Positions 23,067 to 33,098 of a DNA stretch of 64,000 nucleotides are shown here, piece by piece. Within the stretch, counting starts at the first letter, position 1; each line of letters starts with the position of its first letter. Position numbers and translations under genes: made by a program. The DNA comes from Kalmusia sp. IMI 367209. Taxonomy: Eukaryota > Ascomycota > Dothideomycetes > Pleosporales > Didymosphaeriaceae. Where the stretch lies: the NCBI GenBank assembly GCA_027946365.1, contig JAPEUQ010000006.1:434001-498000 (forward strand). Direction: 5' to 3'. Under the pieces are notes generated by a model. It saw nothing but the letters and a program-made list of their open reading frames with translations, was not told the origin of the DNA and did not search any database.

Positions 23067-23665
23067 CGTGAAATATTTTGTAGTGCGAAAGGTGGTAAGG
23101 TGGTAAATGCTTTTTGGCTTTCGCTCGAAGCTCTCCAAACAACCACCAGACGATGCAACAGTTCTATGAAAGCTGTATACGAAAGGGAAAGGGTATCGCA
23201 AGCTGCAGAAGCTCCCGGTCCAGCTCCACGCGGCTCCGCAATACTCAATGCACAGTGAAAATGTGGGAATGTGGGTTGTCAAAGTCGCGAATGCAGACTT
23301 ATTACGTTCCCCACACGACGTTTTGAGAGCGTGCATGTCGCCGCTAAACGCGATTAGGCGTACCGAAGCAGCTGCCGGGCCGGTGCCGGTGGAGATTCGG
23401 GGTCGCCAAGGACTCCACAATTGTGAGTGGAAGAAGACTTATCCGCCGCCTAAGAGGCGGAAAAGCATTGTTAAATTTTTATTCCAGCCCTTCAGAGGCC
23501 GGAAAGGTCCTGCTACGGATACATTTCCTTTCAGAAGGCTCAAGTTTCGGAAAATAGAATATCGCTTCCATGATCTTCGCCAGGTTCATAGCTAGCATGA
23601 GGTCATTGGGAGAATAACAGCTCTCTAACATTTCCGATCCTGGCGCATCCTTTATCTTAGCCAGC
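23067..23665. other. Intergenic between Fe-ADH 3' end and SCOT promoter
   Basis: 599 bp. It contains the near-motif CCCCACAC (23309-23316), ATGTGGG at 23261 and 23269, and a perfect 6-bp inverted repeat CCGCCT/AGGCGG at 23446-23460, of the CGG-type used by Zn2Cys6 regulators. No gene is seen. Confidence 0.55.
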
Positions 23666-25110
23666 TTAGTACAGATCGTGCACGATCTTTTTCACTAAGG
23701 ATGAATTAGCCTGATGAAACTTTCAGCGCGTTATGTCAAGCCTTACAATTCGCGAAATCTTTGTGCTCTTTGCTGTGTAGTGCACGCGATGCAATCGCTT
23801 CTTCTTCTGCGTCGCCGGTAGGAACATTGTACTGCGATTGGTCAGCGTTATAGTCACAGAAAAGTTAGATTCACTTGCAGCAGTCAGAGTGGTTTTGTGC
23901 CCTAGGCCCTCAACCAATTCGGCAATAGAATCAGCCACAACATGCGAATCCTTCTCATCACTACCGGTGCTTTGCTTGCCGATATACGGAATGATCCTGG
24001 CGATTTGTTTCGCCTCTTCAGGGTTGCTCGCTTTGAAGTGCACTGTTGGTGCTAAGCTCAGGCAACTTGTGATGCCATGAGGTATCGAATAAGTTGCACC
24101 AATGGCGTGGCCTATACTGTGACTGAGACCGACTCCGCCAGTATAAAGGAATGGGAAAAGCGAAGCATAGCATGCGAGGAAAAGTTTAGTACGGACATCG
24201 GCATCGCCCGGATCCGACTTGGACTTGGGGAGATACGTGAATAGGTCTTTTATAGCCTCTAAGCACATCCGCTTGGTTGGGATTTCGGATGCGAGTGGGT
24301 GGTACATAAGCTCCACAGCGTGATCTAATGAGCGAATCTACAATATTGTTAGTGAAAACACTACATCAGAGGCTCATAGCTTCCTTACTCCAGTACTAGT
24401 CCATAGGTTCAATGGTGTGTGTAAGGCGATCTCGCCGTCATACACCACAGCTACACGAGTCAGTCTGATCGTTACAAAGACGTAGTGCCATACCTTTTGG
24501 GACGAGCTCTGGATTGCTAACTGCAATCTTGTGCTTTTCCTCGGTAGTGAAACCGGCGTTCTGAGTGGTTTCTGCAACGCTCAATGTCGTCGGCACTGCG
24601 ATACTTGGTATCCACTTCCCAGTCTCTTGGTGGATGTTGTACGCAATAGCCTTCGCTGAGTCTATTGGCGAACCGCCTCCAATTGATATCAGCACATCAC
24701 ATCCAGACTTAGTCATTAAGGCCGTCGCTTCACGAATGTCGCCAATCGGACTACCACAATCAGTACCACAACAACTCTCGGTGGATTGGAAACTCACGCA
24801 TGTTGCCCAATCTTGCTAAATGTACCTCCGTGGACCGATCCCAAGCTCTGTTCGATGTCCTTTATCACTGGAGTCTTTTCGTAGAGAGAGCGACCAGTGA
24901 TGATGAAAGCTTTCGTGCCACCGAGTTCAGCCACGACATCTGAGAGCTGTTTACTCGTTCCTGAATGGTATCGTAAGCAGGCATATTTTTTTTTAATCTC
25001 GTCGATAAAATACCTTTTCCGTATATGAGGAGCTTGACCGGCGAAGCTCGGTACACGCCCTTGAGCGAGGAGTCGACGCTTCCATTTTGGTACTTGCTTG
25101 GCAAAGTCAT
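23666..25110 (-). CDS. Iron-dependent alcohol dehydrogenase, maleylacetate-reductase type
   Basis: Seven exons (25110-25014, 24960-24798, 24750-24494, 24450-24389, 24337-23879, 23831-23747, 23694-23666) give 383 residues with all phases closing. The fold is Fe-ADH: LLIYGKGTS at the start of the Rossmann-like domain, SIGGGSPIDSAKAIAY, IPSIAVPTTLS, and metal-site helices LDHAVELMYHP and GLSHSIGHAIGATYSIPHG, which supply the Asp/His ligands. The overall pattern (TTxSVAETT, DHAVE, HSIGH) resembles maleylacetate reductases, which reduce maleylacetate to 3-oxoadipate; a generic iron alcohol dehydrogenase is the alternative. The fifth intron (23832-23878) is GC-AG with donor GCAAGT: it is the only choice that keeps the conserved YNVPTGD segment in frame. 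Transcribed divergently from the thiolase. Confidence 0.85.
23832..23878 (-). other. GC-AG intron in the Fe-ADH gene
   Basis: 47 bp, donor GCAAGT, acceptor CGCAG, phase 0. No GT donor of plausible length gives the required phase. Confidence 0.7.
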
Positions 25111-25234
25111 CGTGTATGTTCGCTCGAAGTGGTCTCGCTAGATTTTGCAAGAGAAGACGGTTCTTGTTTGCCTCTGCTTCATCTAGACCCTGGTGCTAGC
25201 TGTCATTCGTCATGGAGGGGTAGCTCCGGTTTCG

Positions 25235-25242
25235 CCCCACAT
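25235..25242 (+). promoter_or_regulatory. CCCCACAT cluster motif
   Basis: GCCCCACATCC in the 263-bp divergent promoter of Fe-ADH and thiolase. It is preceded by GGGGTAGCTCC, an element also found at about 15285. Confidence 0.55.
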
Positions 25243-25373
25243 CCATGCTGCCCCGCCACGTCTCCTGCATCGCAGCTCCATAGCGGCAGTTCCACTATCC
25301 TTCGGTGCACTGCTTTTCCGTCGTTCTTTTTCGAAAATGCCTAGAGTTCTACATCCAGAGTCAAAGCGTGAAA

Positions 25374-26698
25374 ATGGCGTCGTTCAACAGAGTAGCCCGC
25401 AATGTGCTACAGAAGAGTCCGAATGATGTCGTTTTGCTCTCTGCAGTGCGGTCACCGATAAATCGCAGCTTCAAAGGCGGATACAAAGACGCGCATCCTG
25501 AAGACATATTGATGCCTGTAGGTATTCGCTGGAAATAACTCTAACCAAGAGACTAATAGGTACAGATCATGAAGGCTGCAGTTCAAAGAGCTAATATCGA
25601 GCCCAAAGACGTGAACGATGCCATGATTGGGAACGTACTGGCCGAGCTTGGGTTTGCAAAGACTGGCCGAATGGCGCTTAATCATGCTGGATTTCCGAAT
25701 TCTACAACCTTTCACACCGTCAACCGACAATGCTCGAGTAGCTTGCAAGCCATCACCCACATATCGCACGCGATCATGGTGGGTCAAATCGACGTGGGGC
25801 TCGCCGGAGGCGTTGAGAGCATGTCCAGAAATTATGGTTCACGAGGGGTCCCTACCGATGTCTCACCGACTCTGTTGGGATCAGCTGTCAAGGACGCGCG
25901 CGACTGTCTCATGCCGATGGGTATCACCTCGGAGAATGTCGCTGAAAGATACAAAGTTGACCGCAAATCGCAAGATGAGTACGCTGTACGGAGCCATGGC
26001 AGGGCAAGCAAGGCCCAGAAAGAAGGCCGTTTCGACTGGGAGATAGTGCCTGTCACTGTGCAGCGTATAGACGAAACGACAGGCCAACCTACAGGGTTTG
26101 AAGTAAAAAAGGACGATGGTATTAGGCACGGGTTGACGTTCGAGAAGGTGTCGACTTTGAAGCCAGTTTTTGGTGAGAACGGCAAAAGCACTGCTGGCAA
26201 TTCGTAAGTAGTAGCTTCTTTGAATGCGCGCCGGCCAGCTGACTTGTTCATAGGTCTCAAATCTCCGATGGAGCATCATCAACAATCCTCGCTCGGCGAT
26301 CCTGGGCCGAAGAGCGCGGATTGACGCCATTGGGGCGCTTCCTTGGAACTCAAGTCAGTGGCTGCGCGCCGGATGAGATGGGCATTGGACCTATATATGC
26401 CATCCCAGCTCTGCTCAAGTACACGGGTACTGATTTAAAGGATATTGATGTCATTGAGTTGAACGAGGCCTTTGCCAGCCAGACATTAGCATGCATCCGT
26501 GCCCTTGGCTTAGACGAGGAGAAGGTCAATCCTAATGGTGGCGCGATTGCTCTGGGACATCCGACTGGAGCAACCGGTGCACGGCAGACAGCTACATTGT
26601 TCGGGGAGTTACGTAGACAAGACAAGGAGCTGGGCATCGTTTCCATGTGCGCGAGTACTGGTCATGGAGTCGCGTCGCTCTTTGTCCGGGAGTCATGA
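25374..26698 (+). CDS. 3-ketoacyl-CoA / 3-oxoadipyl-CoA thiolase
   Basis: Three exons (25374-25517, 25560-26203, 26254-26698), with introns of 42 and 50 bp, give 410 residues. Thiolase catalytic residues are in place: the acyl-accepting Cys106 in NRQCSSSLQA, His365 in GGAIALGHPTGATGAR and the second Cys395 in CASTGHG (GIGTG-type in most relatives; the Ala-Ser and His are unusual). NSSQISDGASS and ELNEAFASQ are further signatures. It resembles peroxisomal POT1/FOX3-type thiolases, which in fungi also split 3-oxoadipyl-CoA into acetyl-CoA and succinyl-CoA. N-terminal RVARNVLQK resembles a PTS2 but lacks the final Leu/Ala, so the compartment is unclear. It shares a divergent promoter with Fe-ADH. 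Confidence 0.92.
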
Positions 26699-27081
26699 TG
26701 TTTGAAAAGCCGAGGGTAGAATATACTCTTGCGCTCAAACAAACATTTTGACGCGTTCTGAGTGACTGTATAGCTGAAAATTGAATGCTCGAGGCACTGA
26801 GTCATTGAACAATAGCTTCGCGGTGGCATTATGATCCACAACACAAATTTGTGATCGAAGACACAACGGACGCGTGTGCACGTGAACGCTAACCCCTTTC
26901 ATCACGCTAAAGAACTGTCCGAGCGCATCGTTATGCGCCAATCCTTCCCCACACGCACCCGCCGCATTTACCGGCATGGTCCCACGTCTTTCGTTGCACT
27001 TTGCATCTATTTGCTAGCGTTCTCGTTCCTTTGCTTGTTGCTCCTTTCTAGTCCTTCTTCTCTTCACTTGAGCGTAGCATC
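26699..27081. other. Promoter of the cycloisomerase-like gene
   Basis: 383 bp, with CCCCACACGCACC at 26947, a one-base variant of the cluster octamer, and a C/T-rich stretch just before the start codon. Confidence 0.5.
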
Positions 27082-28506
27082 ATGTTTCTTTTACGACGTG
27101 CCTCATTGCGAGCAATCCCCAAACTCTCTGCGCTCCAGCAGCGAAGGACGCTGGGCAGCGTTAGCGCTATTGATTCCGCCATCTTCAGGACCCTTTTTGG
27201 CACCGACGAGATTCGCAAAGTCTTCGACGACAAGGCCTACCTCAACCGATGTGTCGACGCTGAAACAGCATTGGCGCGAGCACAATCGCGGTGCGATGTT
27301 ATCCCATCGCACATTGGCGAGATTGTAACTTCCAAGTCCCAAGGTGCAGAATTAGATTTCGACCGACTTCGTCGGGAGACCGAGATCGTCGGCTACCCTA
27401 TCCTACCGCTGGTGCGCCAGCTCTCTGCGCTGTGTGGGGAAGACGCAGGTCGCTTTGTGCACTGGGGCGCCACTACCCAAGACATTATGGACTTAGCGAG
27501 CATTCTTCAAATGAAGCAAGGACTCGAAATCGTCGAGAGGACACTCCGATCTGTCATCAAAAACCTAGAGACTTTATCCAAAAAACATCGAGATACACCG
27601 ATGGCTGGTCGAACCCACTTGCAACATGCTTTGCCCATTACTTTCGGCCACAAGTGTGCGATATGGCTCTCAGGCTTCCAAAGACATCTCGAGCGTTTAG
27701 AGCAACTCAAGTCGCGCGCACTCATGGTCCAATTTGGGGGTGCGGCAGGCTCACTCGCCTCGTTGGGTTCTGGCGATGACGGCATTCGAGTCCGAAAGGA
27801 GATGGCTAGGGATCTGGGTCTCACAGATCCTCCAATCACTTGGCATGTTGCTCGAGATGGCATTGCTGAGGTCACAAACTATCTTGCGCTTGTTGGAGGC
27901 AGCTTGGGTAAACTCGCGCTCGACATTATTATCATGTCATCGAATGAGTTATCAGAGGTCTCTGAGCCCTTTGTTCCGCACCGCGGAGCCTCTTCTACTA
28001 TGCCGCAGAAGCGAAATCCCATTTCGAGCGAGGTCATATTAGCTGCCTCCAAGATATTGCGTTCAAACGCGGGCTTGGTATTAGACGGAATGGTATCAGA
28101 TTTCGAACGCGCGTCTGGACCTTGGCATCTGGAATGGGTCGCTGTTCCTGAAAGCTTTGTCATCGCTGTCGGCGCTCTCAACCAAGCGGACTTCGCACTT
28201 TCTGGCTTAGTCGTGAACTCCAAGGCGATGCTCGACAATCTTTACTCCACCAGAGGGCTCATTGTGGCGGAGGCGGTCATGATGGGGCTCGCTCCTCATG
28301 TGGGTCGTCAGAAGGCCCACGACATTGTATACGAAGCTTGCAAGGAGAGTATAGAGAGTGATACTAGCTTGCTAGAAGCTCTCCAAACGCGCGAAGAGGT
28401 AACAGCGAAGATATCGAGTGAGCATCTAAGCTCGCTGTGCGATGCGAAGAACTACCTCGGTTCTTGTGGCCTCATGGTAGATGAAGTTCTCGCCAGGTCT
28501 TTGTAG
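27082..28506 (+). CDS. Fumarase/ASL-superfamily lyase, 3-carboxymuconate-cycloisomerase-like
   Basis: One intronless frame of 474 residues. An Arg-rich amphipathic N-terminus (MFLLRRASLRAIPKLSALQQRR) predicts mitochondrial import. The superfamily signature GASSTMPQKRNP lies at about 301-312, with HWGATTQDIMD and GRTHLQHALPITFGHK as the other two conserved regions. Among family members it looks closest to bacterial PcaB-type 3-carboxy-cis,cis-muconate cycloisomerase and to adenylosuccinate lyase. Classical fungal CMLE is an unrelated beta-propeller, so this is the bacterial-type family. The cluster context argues for a lactonising or carboxylyase role on a muconate- or succinate-type intermediate rather than purine synthesis. 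It is the only intronless gene of the cluster. Confidence 0.82.
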   Translation: MFLLRRASLRAIPKLSALQQRRTLGSVSAIDSAIFRTLFGTDEIRKVFDDKAYLNRCVDAETALARAQSRCDVIPSHIGEIVTSKSQGAELDFDRLRRETEIVGYPILPLVRQLSALCGEDAGRFVHWGATTQDIMDLASILQMKQGLEIVERTLRSVIKNLETLSKKHRDTPMAGRTHLQHALPITFGHKCAIWLSGFQRHLERLEQLKSRALMVQFGGAAGSLASLGSGDDGIRVRKEMARDLGLTDPPITWHVARDGIAEVTNYLALVGGSLGKLALDIIIMSSNELSEVSEPFVPHRGASSTMPQKRNPISSEVILAASKILRSNAGLVLDGMVSDFERASGPWHLEWVAVPESFVIAVGALNQADFALSGLVVNSKAMLDNLYSTRGLIVAEAVMMGLAPHVGRQKAHDIVYEACKESIESDTSLLEALQTREEVTAKISSEHLSSLCDAKNYLGSCGLMVDEVLARSL

Positions 28507-28919
28507 TCAGCTCGGCCACTTCGCGCGGTAGTACTTATGAGATCGATATGGGCTATATTAAGAGACTCAGGGATATTTTCGGTTGTTACGTAGACGTCAG
28601 AACGCACAGCGTTTGAACCAGCATTGCCGGGATAGATAAATTCGCAATCACATCCATTCATCAACCACCCTCCAATATCCCGGTTTCGACCTAGTCAGAC
28701 TCCTCATTCTGGGACACCATTTGCCTCACTGAACGTGTCAATGGGTAGCAACCCCGCCGTTGCTGGGACGAGAACCAGGTCGCCCCACATCACGCGCGAT
28801 CCACACCAGTCAGCAACGGCAGATCTAGCGCTACGCCCCCAGGCGGCTGGTTCAATATAAGTCGAGTTACTGCGGAGAGAGCAGTACCTTCACACAAGTG
28901 CTCTCACACCTAGAACAAC
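28507..28919. other. Promoter of the HGO-like gene
   Basis: 413 bp. It contains CGCCCCACAT (28781-28790), ACCCCGCC near 28751 and a TATA-like CAATATAAG at 28853-28861, about 60 bp before the ATG. Confidence 0.6.
28783..28790 (+). promoter_or_regulatory. CCCCACAT cluster motif
   Basis: Exact octamer 130 bp upstream of the HGO-like start, and about 65 bp upstream of the TATA-like element. Confidence 0.55.
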
Positions 28920-30723
28920 ATGCCTGAGTTCAAGGAACGCCAGCTCATCACTGACCCTCAGAAGGTCTTCCACTTCACCGATCTACAAAGACTCAAGCCT
29001 ACTCGCGAAAACGATCCATATGAGTATCAAGCCGGTTGGGGTAACCGACATCAGTCGGAAGTCATTCCAGGGACATTGCCTGTTGCGCAGAACAACCCCC
29101 AAGAGGTTCGCTTCGGCCTATATACGGAGGGTATAACATATTCAGCATTCGCTGCACCACGTCATTCGAACTTCAGCACATATATGTACCGCTGCAGGCC
29201 AGCGGCCGCTCACAGTATGGTCAACTAAAGCCTTCGTTTTATAATGAGCTAAGCAGGAACAGAGGGTTATGTGCCCATCGAATCGAAGTCAAACATTCAG
29301 AACTGTTTCTTATCCATCAATCCAAAAGTCGCCACCCTACCTGAGCAAGCGGAATGGCACCCCTTTCCACTTCCCAAAGATGAAGAAAAAATCGACTTTG
29401 CGGATGGACTTCACACGTTAGCTGGCAGCGGCGACCCGAACATTCGGGAAGGCCTTGCTCTCTACGTATACATGATCAACTCCAGTATGGAGCGGCGAGC
29501 TTTCTGTAATACTGATGGCGACTTTCTCATTTGCGCCCAGCTCGGCAGCCTCGACATCAAAACGGAGATGGGCAAAATCTTTCTCCAGCCTGGAGAAATA
29601 TGCGTTATTCAAAGAGGTATCAGGTTCTGCTTGAACCTCGCCCCAGATACCAAGGTTGCTCGTGGCTACATTACCGAAGTGTGGGGTTCCATGTGGGAGC
29701 TCCCTGACCTTGGCCCACTTGGTGGACATGGATTGGCGAACCCACGCGACTTCCTGTACCCTGTTGCCGCCATTGACGATGAGCTCCACGTTGATTGGCA
29801 GATCGTTAACAAGACCAATGGCGAGCTCAGTGCCATTCAGCAGGACCACAGTCCGTTTGACCTTGTGGCCTGGCACGGTAACGTCGTCCCCTACAAGTAC
29901 GACCTCACCAAGTTCTCCTCGCAGAACAGCACTTCCATTGATCACACCGATCCATCAATCTTCTGTGTGCTCACCGCCAAATCGCGTGACCCAGTCACAC
30001 CGTTAGCAGACTTTCTGTGGTTTGGGCCACGATGGGACGTAGCGACGAACACCTTTAGATTGCCCTACTTCCATCGGAACTCGGCCTCAGAATTTCTCGC
30101 TTGCTTATACGGTCAAGGCCTTGGTAGGAGTGATGACTTCCAGCCAGGCGGTGGTAGCTTCGAAGGGTGCCACACTCCTCATGGTGGGTTCCACGAGGGC
30201 TACCAGCACGGCATGCGGATACATGAAAATGTACCAGAGAAGATTCTGACTGGTATGGCGTCAGTCATTCGCAAATTCAGACATCTAGCTGACATTATCA
30301 GATCAACTGACCATTATGGTCGAGTCGAGCCGTCTTTTCCTATGGACTGAGTACGCTCGCACAGGCTGTGGGACTATCAGCACTCAAGGCACTGACTATA
30401 AGGTTTGGGACGCATTGCCTGTATGAAAATTCTCATTCTCATGTCGGATCATTTGCTGATTGTCACAGGATCGCTTCTCTGCCAATTCCAAAGCCAGGGA
30501 GTTGCTCACTCGCCTCAAGGAAGATAAAATTTCAGAGAAGAAGAGACTAGCACCATACTACATTGGTGGTTTCTCCCACGGTGCCAATACGAGTGACACC
30601 GAAGGGGTGCACTCCAAGGAACTGAAGCCGTACCTCAATGGAACTAACGGCATCAAGCACGAGGCAACAAACGGTAATGGTGTTACTCACGACGCCACAA
30701 ACGGAACTGCAAACGGCGTTTAG
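28920..30723 (+). CDS. Divergent homogentisate 1,2-dioxygenase homologue
   Basis: Four exons (28920-29214, 29257-30252, 30302-30420, 30469-30723), with introns of 42, 49 and 48 bp, give 554 residues. Conserved HGO blocks are GWGNRHQSE, ELPDLGPLGGHGLANPRDFLYP, QDHSPFDLVAWHGN and PPYxHRN-like LPYFHRNSASEF. Iron ligands map to His371, Glu377 and His407, a constant +36 offset from human His335/Glu341/His371. At the site of human His365 there is Glu401, and HGPD is HGGF, so the pocket differs. After the normal C-terminus (IMVESSRLFLW...WDALPDRFS) about 90 residues follow, ending in an Asn/Gly/Thr/His-rich tail. No maleylacetoacetate isomerase or fumarylacetoacetase gene lies nearby. It probably cleaves a hydroquinone-like ring other than homogentisate. 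Confidence 0.88.
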
Positions 30724-30889
30724 TTTTCTTTATAGCATCTCCTGATTTTAGTGCTCATTAAATTGCTATGAGCGTCATCTGTACGACCTACATGCTCTAT
30801 ATCCCTCCAGAAAGAATACAAGCTCTTTTACAACTTCGCACATGTCCTAGAAAGTGTCTGTGCGTGTCTGTTCCGGGATAGTTTAGCGA

Positions 30890-30910
30890 CCCCACATGCC
30901 GCATGTGGGG
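30890..30910. promoter_or_regulatory. Perfect palindrome of two CCCCACAT motifs
   Basis: Arms CCCCACATGC (30890-30899) and GCATGTGGGG (30901-30910) around a single C, 79 bp upstream of the class III CoA-transferase start. It is the strongest version of the cluster motif and suggests dimeric binding. Confidence 0.6.
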
Positions 30911-30988
30911 CGAAGACTTTAGCATTGAGCGTCTTTTTGATATAACACTTCAGCCTCCAATTATGGAGATACCATAGAACCCAAAATC

Positions 30989-32628
30989 ATGCTTCCCAGG
31001 TCATGCTCGAGGTTGGCATCGTCGGCCAGGAGGGCTTGGACCCCAGCAGGTGGTTTAGCTACCACGAATTGTAGGATATGGAGGCGTGGGAATGCAACAG
31101 CAAGCACAGTGGACAAGAAAACCATCGAGAAGCTACCATTGGCTGGTATAAGGGTGTTAGATATGACTAGGGTGCTCGCAGGGGTAGGCCTTCACCCAAT
31201 AAAGACATGAAGTGTGAGATATGAAAGTAACACCATACAGCCTTATTGTACGCAGATACTAGGAGACCTTGGGTATGTCCACGCCCTTATTTGGCTTCGC
31301 TTGCTAATTTGGTTTCAGGGCAGAGATCATCAAGATCGAACACCCAACACGAGGAGACGATACACGCTCATGGGGCCCGCCCGATGCGCCTTATACCGAT
31401 GGCGTTGAGCGTCAGTTTCCAGGCGAGAGTGCTTATTACCTCTCTGTATGCTCCTTTACCTTCTACCTGAATCTAGGATAGCCATCTAACATTTTACCAG
31501 GTCAACCGCAACAAGAAGTCTCTTGGTCTTTCATTCAACAATCCCTCTGGAATATCTATACTCCACTCTCTCGTCCAGAAATGCGATGTCCTTGTAGAAA
31601 ACTACCTCCCAGGCTCCCTGGCGAAGTATAAACTTGACTATGACACACTCTCTAAATTAAATCCTTCTCTAGTCTACGCTTCCGTTACTGGCTACGGACA
31701 GACAGGGCCTTTCAGTGATCGCGCCGGCTACGATGTCATGGTGGAAGCTGAGATGGGACTCATGCACATCACAGGCGAAAGAGACGGGCCACCAGTGAAA
31801 GTTGGCGTCGCAGTCACAGATCTAACGACTGGCATGTATACGGCGATAGGAGTGTTAGCGGCACTGTACGCAAGGAGGGAAACAGGCCTTGGGCAATGGA
31901 TTGATGCAAGTCTGAGCGACTGTCAGGTCGCAGGACTAGCAAATATCGCGAGTAGTGCGTTGATTAGTGGGAAGAAAGATAGCGGGAGATGGGGAACTGC
32001 TCATGGTACGTTGCGACTCCTGTCTTTCAATCCAGAGGTGATATTGACACTTGCCGCACAAATAGCATCCGTCGTTCCATATCGGGCATACAAGACAAAA
32101 GACACGAATATTGCGGTCGGTGGCTGCAACGATAAGCTCTACGGTATCCTATGCGATAAGATCGGCAAGCCGGAGTGGAAGACGGATGCGCGTTTCGTGA
32201 CCAATGCGCTACGAGTGAAAAATAGAGATACGCTCGATCGAATAATTGAAGACGAACTCAAGACGAAGACGACGAAGGAATGGCTTGATATCTTTGAGGG
32301 TAGCGGCATGCCGTATGCCGCTGTCAATGACATCCAGGGCACGATAAATCATGAACACGGTATATCCTTCAACTGACCCCTCAGAATTGCTTCGAAAGCT
32401 AACAGTACATGCAAAGTTCTTGCACGGAACATGATTGAGAAAGTCGATCATCCAAGCTGCGGACCCATCAAACTAGTCAACCATCCAGTCAAGTACTCGC
32501 GAGCAGAGCCGAAGATCAGAAGCCCACCTCCAATGCTAGGCGAGCACACGAGCGAAGTATTGAGGGAGCTCCTCGACTTTGGCGAAGAGGACATCCAAGA
32601 CCTCAAAGTCAAGAAGACGATCGCATAA
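30989..32628 (+). CDS. Class III (CaiB/BaiF) CoA-transferase, succinyl-CoA:dicarboxylate type
   Basis: Six exons (30989-31183, 31241-31272, 31319-31445, 31501-32005, 32066-32359, 32417-32628) give 454 residues; exon 2 is only 32 nt. The presequence is Arg/Ser-rich with no acidic residues over about 40 residues, predicting mitochondrial import. The family core is visible: [37 protein letters not shown], split by two introns, then VENYLPGSLAKYKLDYDTL, and the catalytic Asp196 in GYDVMVEAEMGLM. It resembles mammalian SUGCT (succinyl-CoA:glutarate CoA-transferase), so a dicarboxylate such as glutarate, adipate or a 3-hydroxy-dicarboxylate is a likely acceptor. It follows the HGO-like gene by 265 bp. 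Confidence 0.88.
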
Positions 32629-33098
32629 TTCCAAGCACAACCTCAACATAGGTCCTCAACATAGTTGCATTTCAAGGCGTCTATAGCATAAGACATAGAC
32701 ACAATAGGTCACCCAATACGCACGTAATTTTTCCAAATCGTGATACGTACTCCAGTATACCCTCGCGATACTCCCCACATTGTCTCACAGCTCACCTTTG
32801 CCTCCCACACCGATCGCGCTAGCCCCACATCCACACCAGACCTGCCCCACATTCCCCAAAGCTCACCATCCCTGCAGCAGCACTATTATCATAGGTACCG
32901 GCAGAAAGGGCGCACAATATGCGATGTGTCTGCAAGTAGAATAACCATTGCGACCACTCTGGTGAAAGGGTGGGGAAGCTGTAGTGCAAGTTGTAGTGGA
33001 CAATGTTGTGGATCTCGTGCCATGCTGAATTTTGAAAGTTTGGGTTCTCCATGTGGACCTTGGATGTCGCGCTGCAACATCACTTTTGTATAGGTAAC
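32629..33098. other. Promoter of the dicarboxylate carrier
   Basis: 470 bp with three exact CCCCACAT octamers (32773, 32823, 32845), the highest density in the window. No gene is seen. Confidence 0.6.
32773..32852 (+). promoter_or_regulatory. Three CCCCACAT motifs within 80 bp
   Basis: Copies at 32773-32780, 32823-32830 and 32845-32852, all on the plus strand, 247-326 bp before the carrier start. Confidence 0.55.

Noticed and set aside
27082..28506. Adenylosuccinate lyase of purine synthesis
   Set aside because: Mitochondrial presequence, catabolic context and a WHxARDGIAE-type region fit the cycloisomerase-like branch better, though the superfamily alone does not exclude it.
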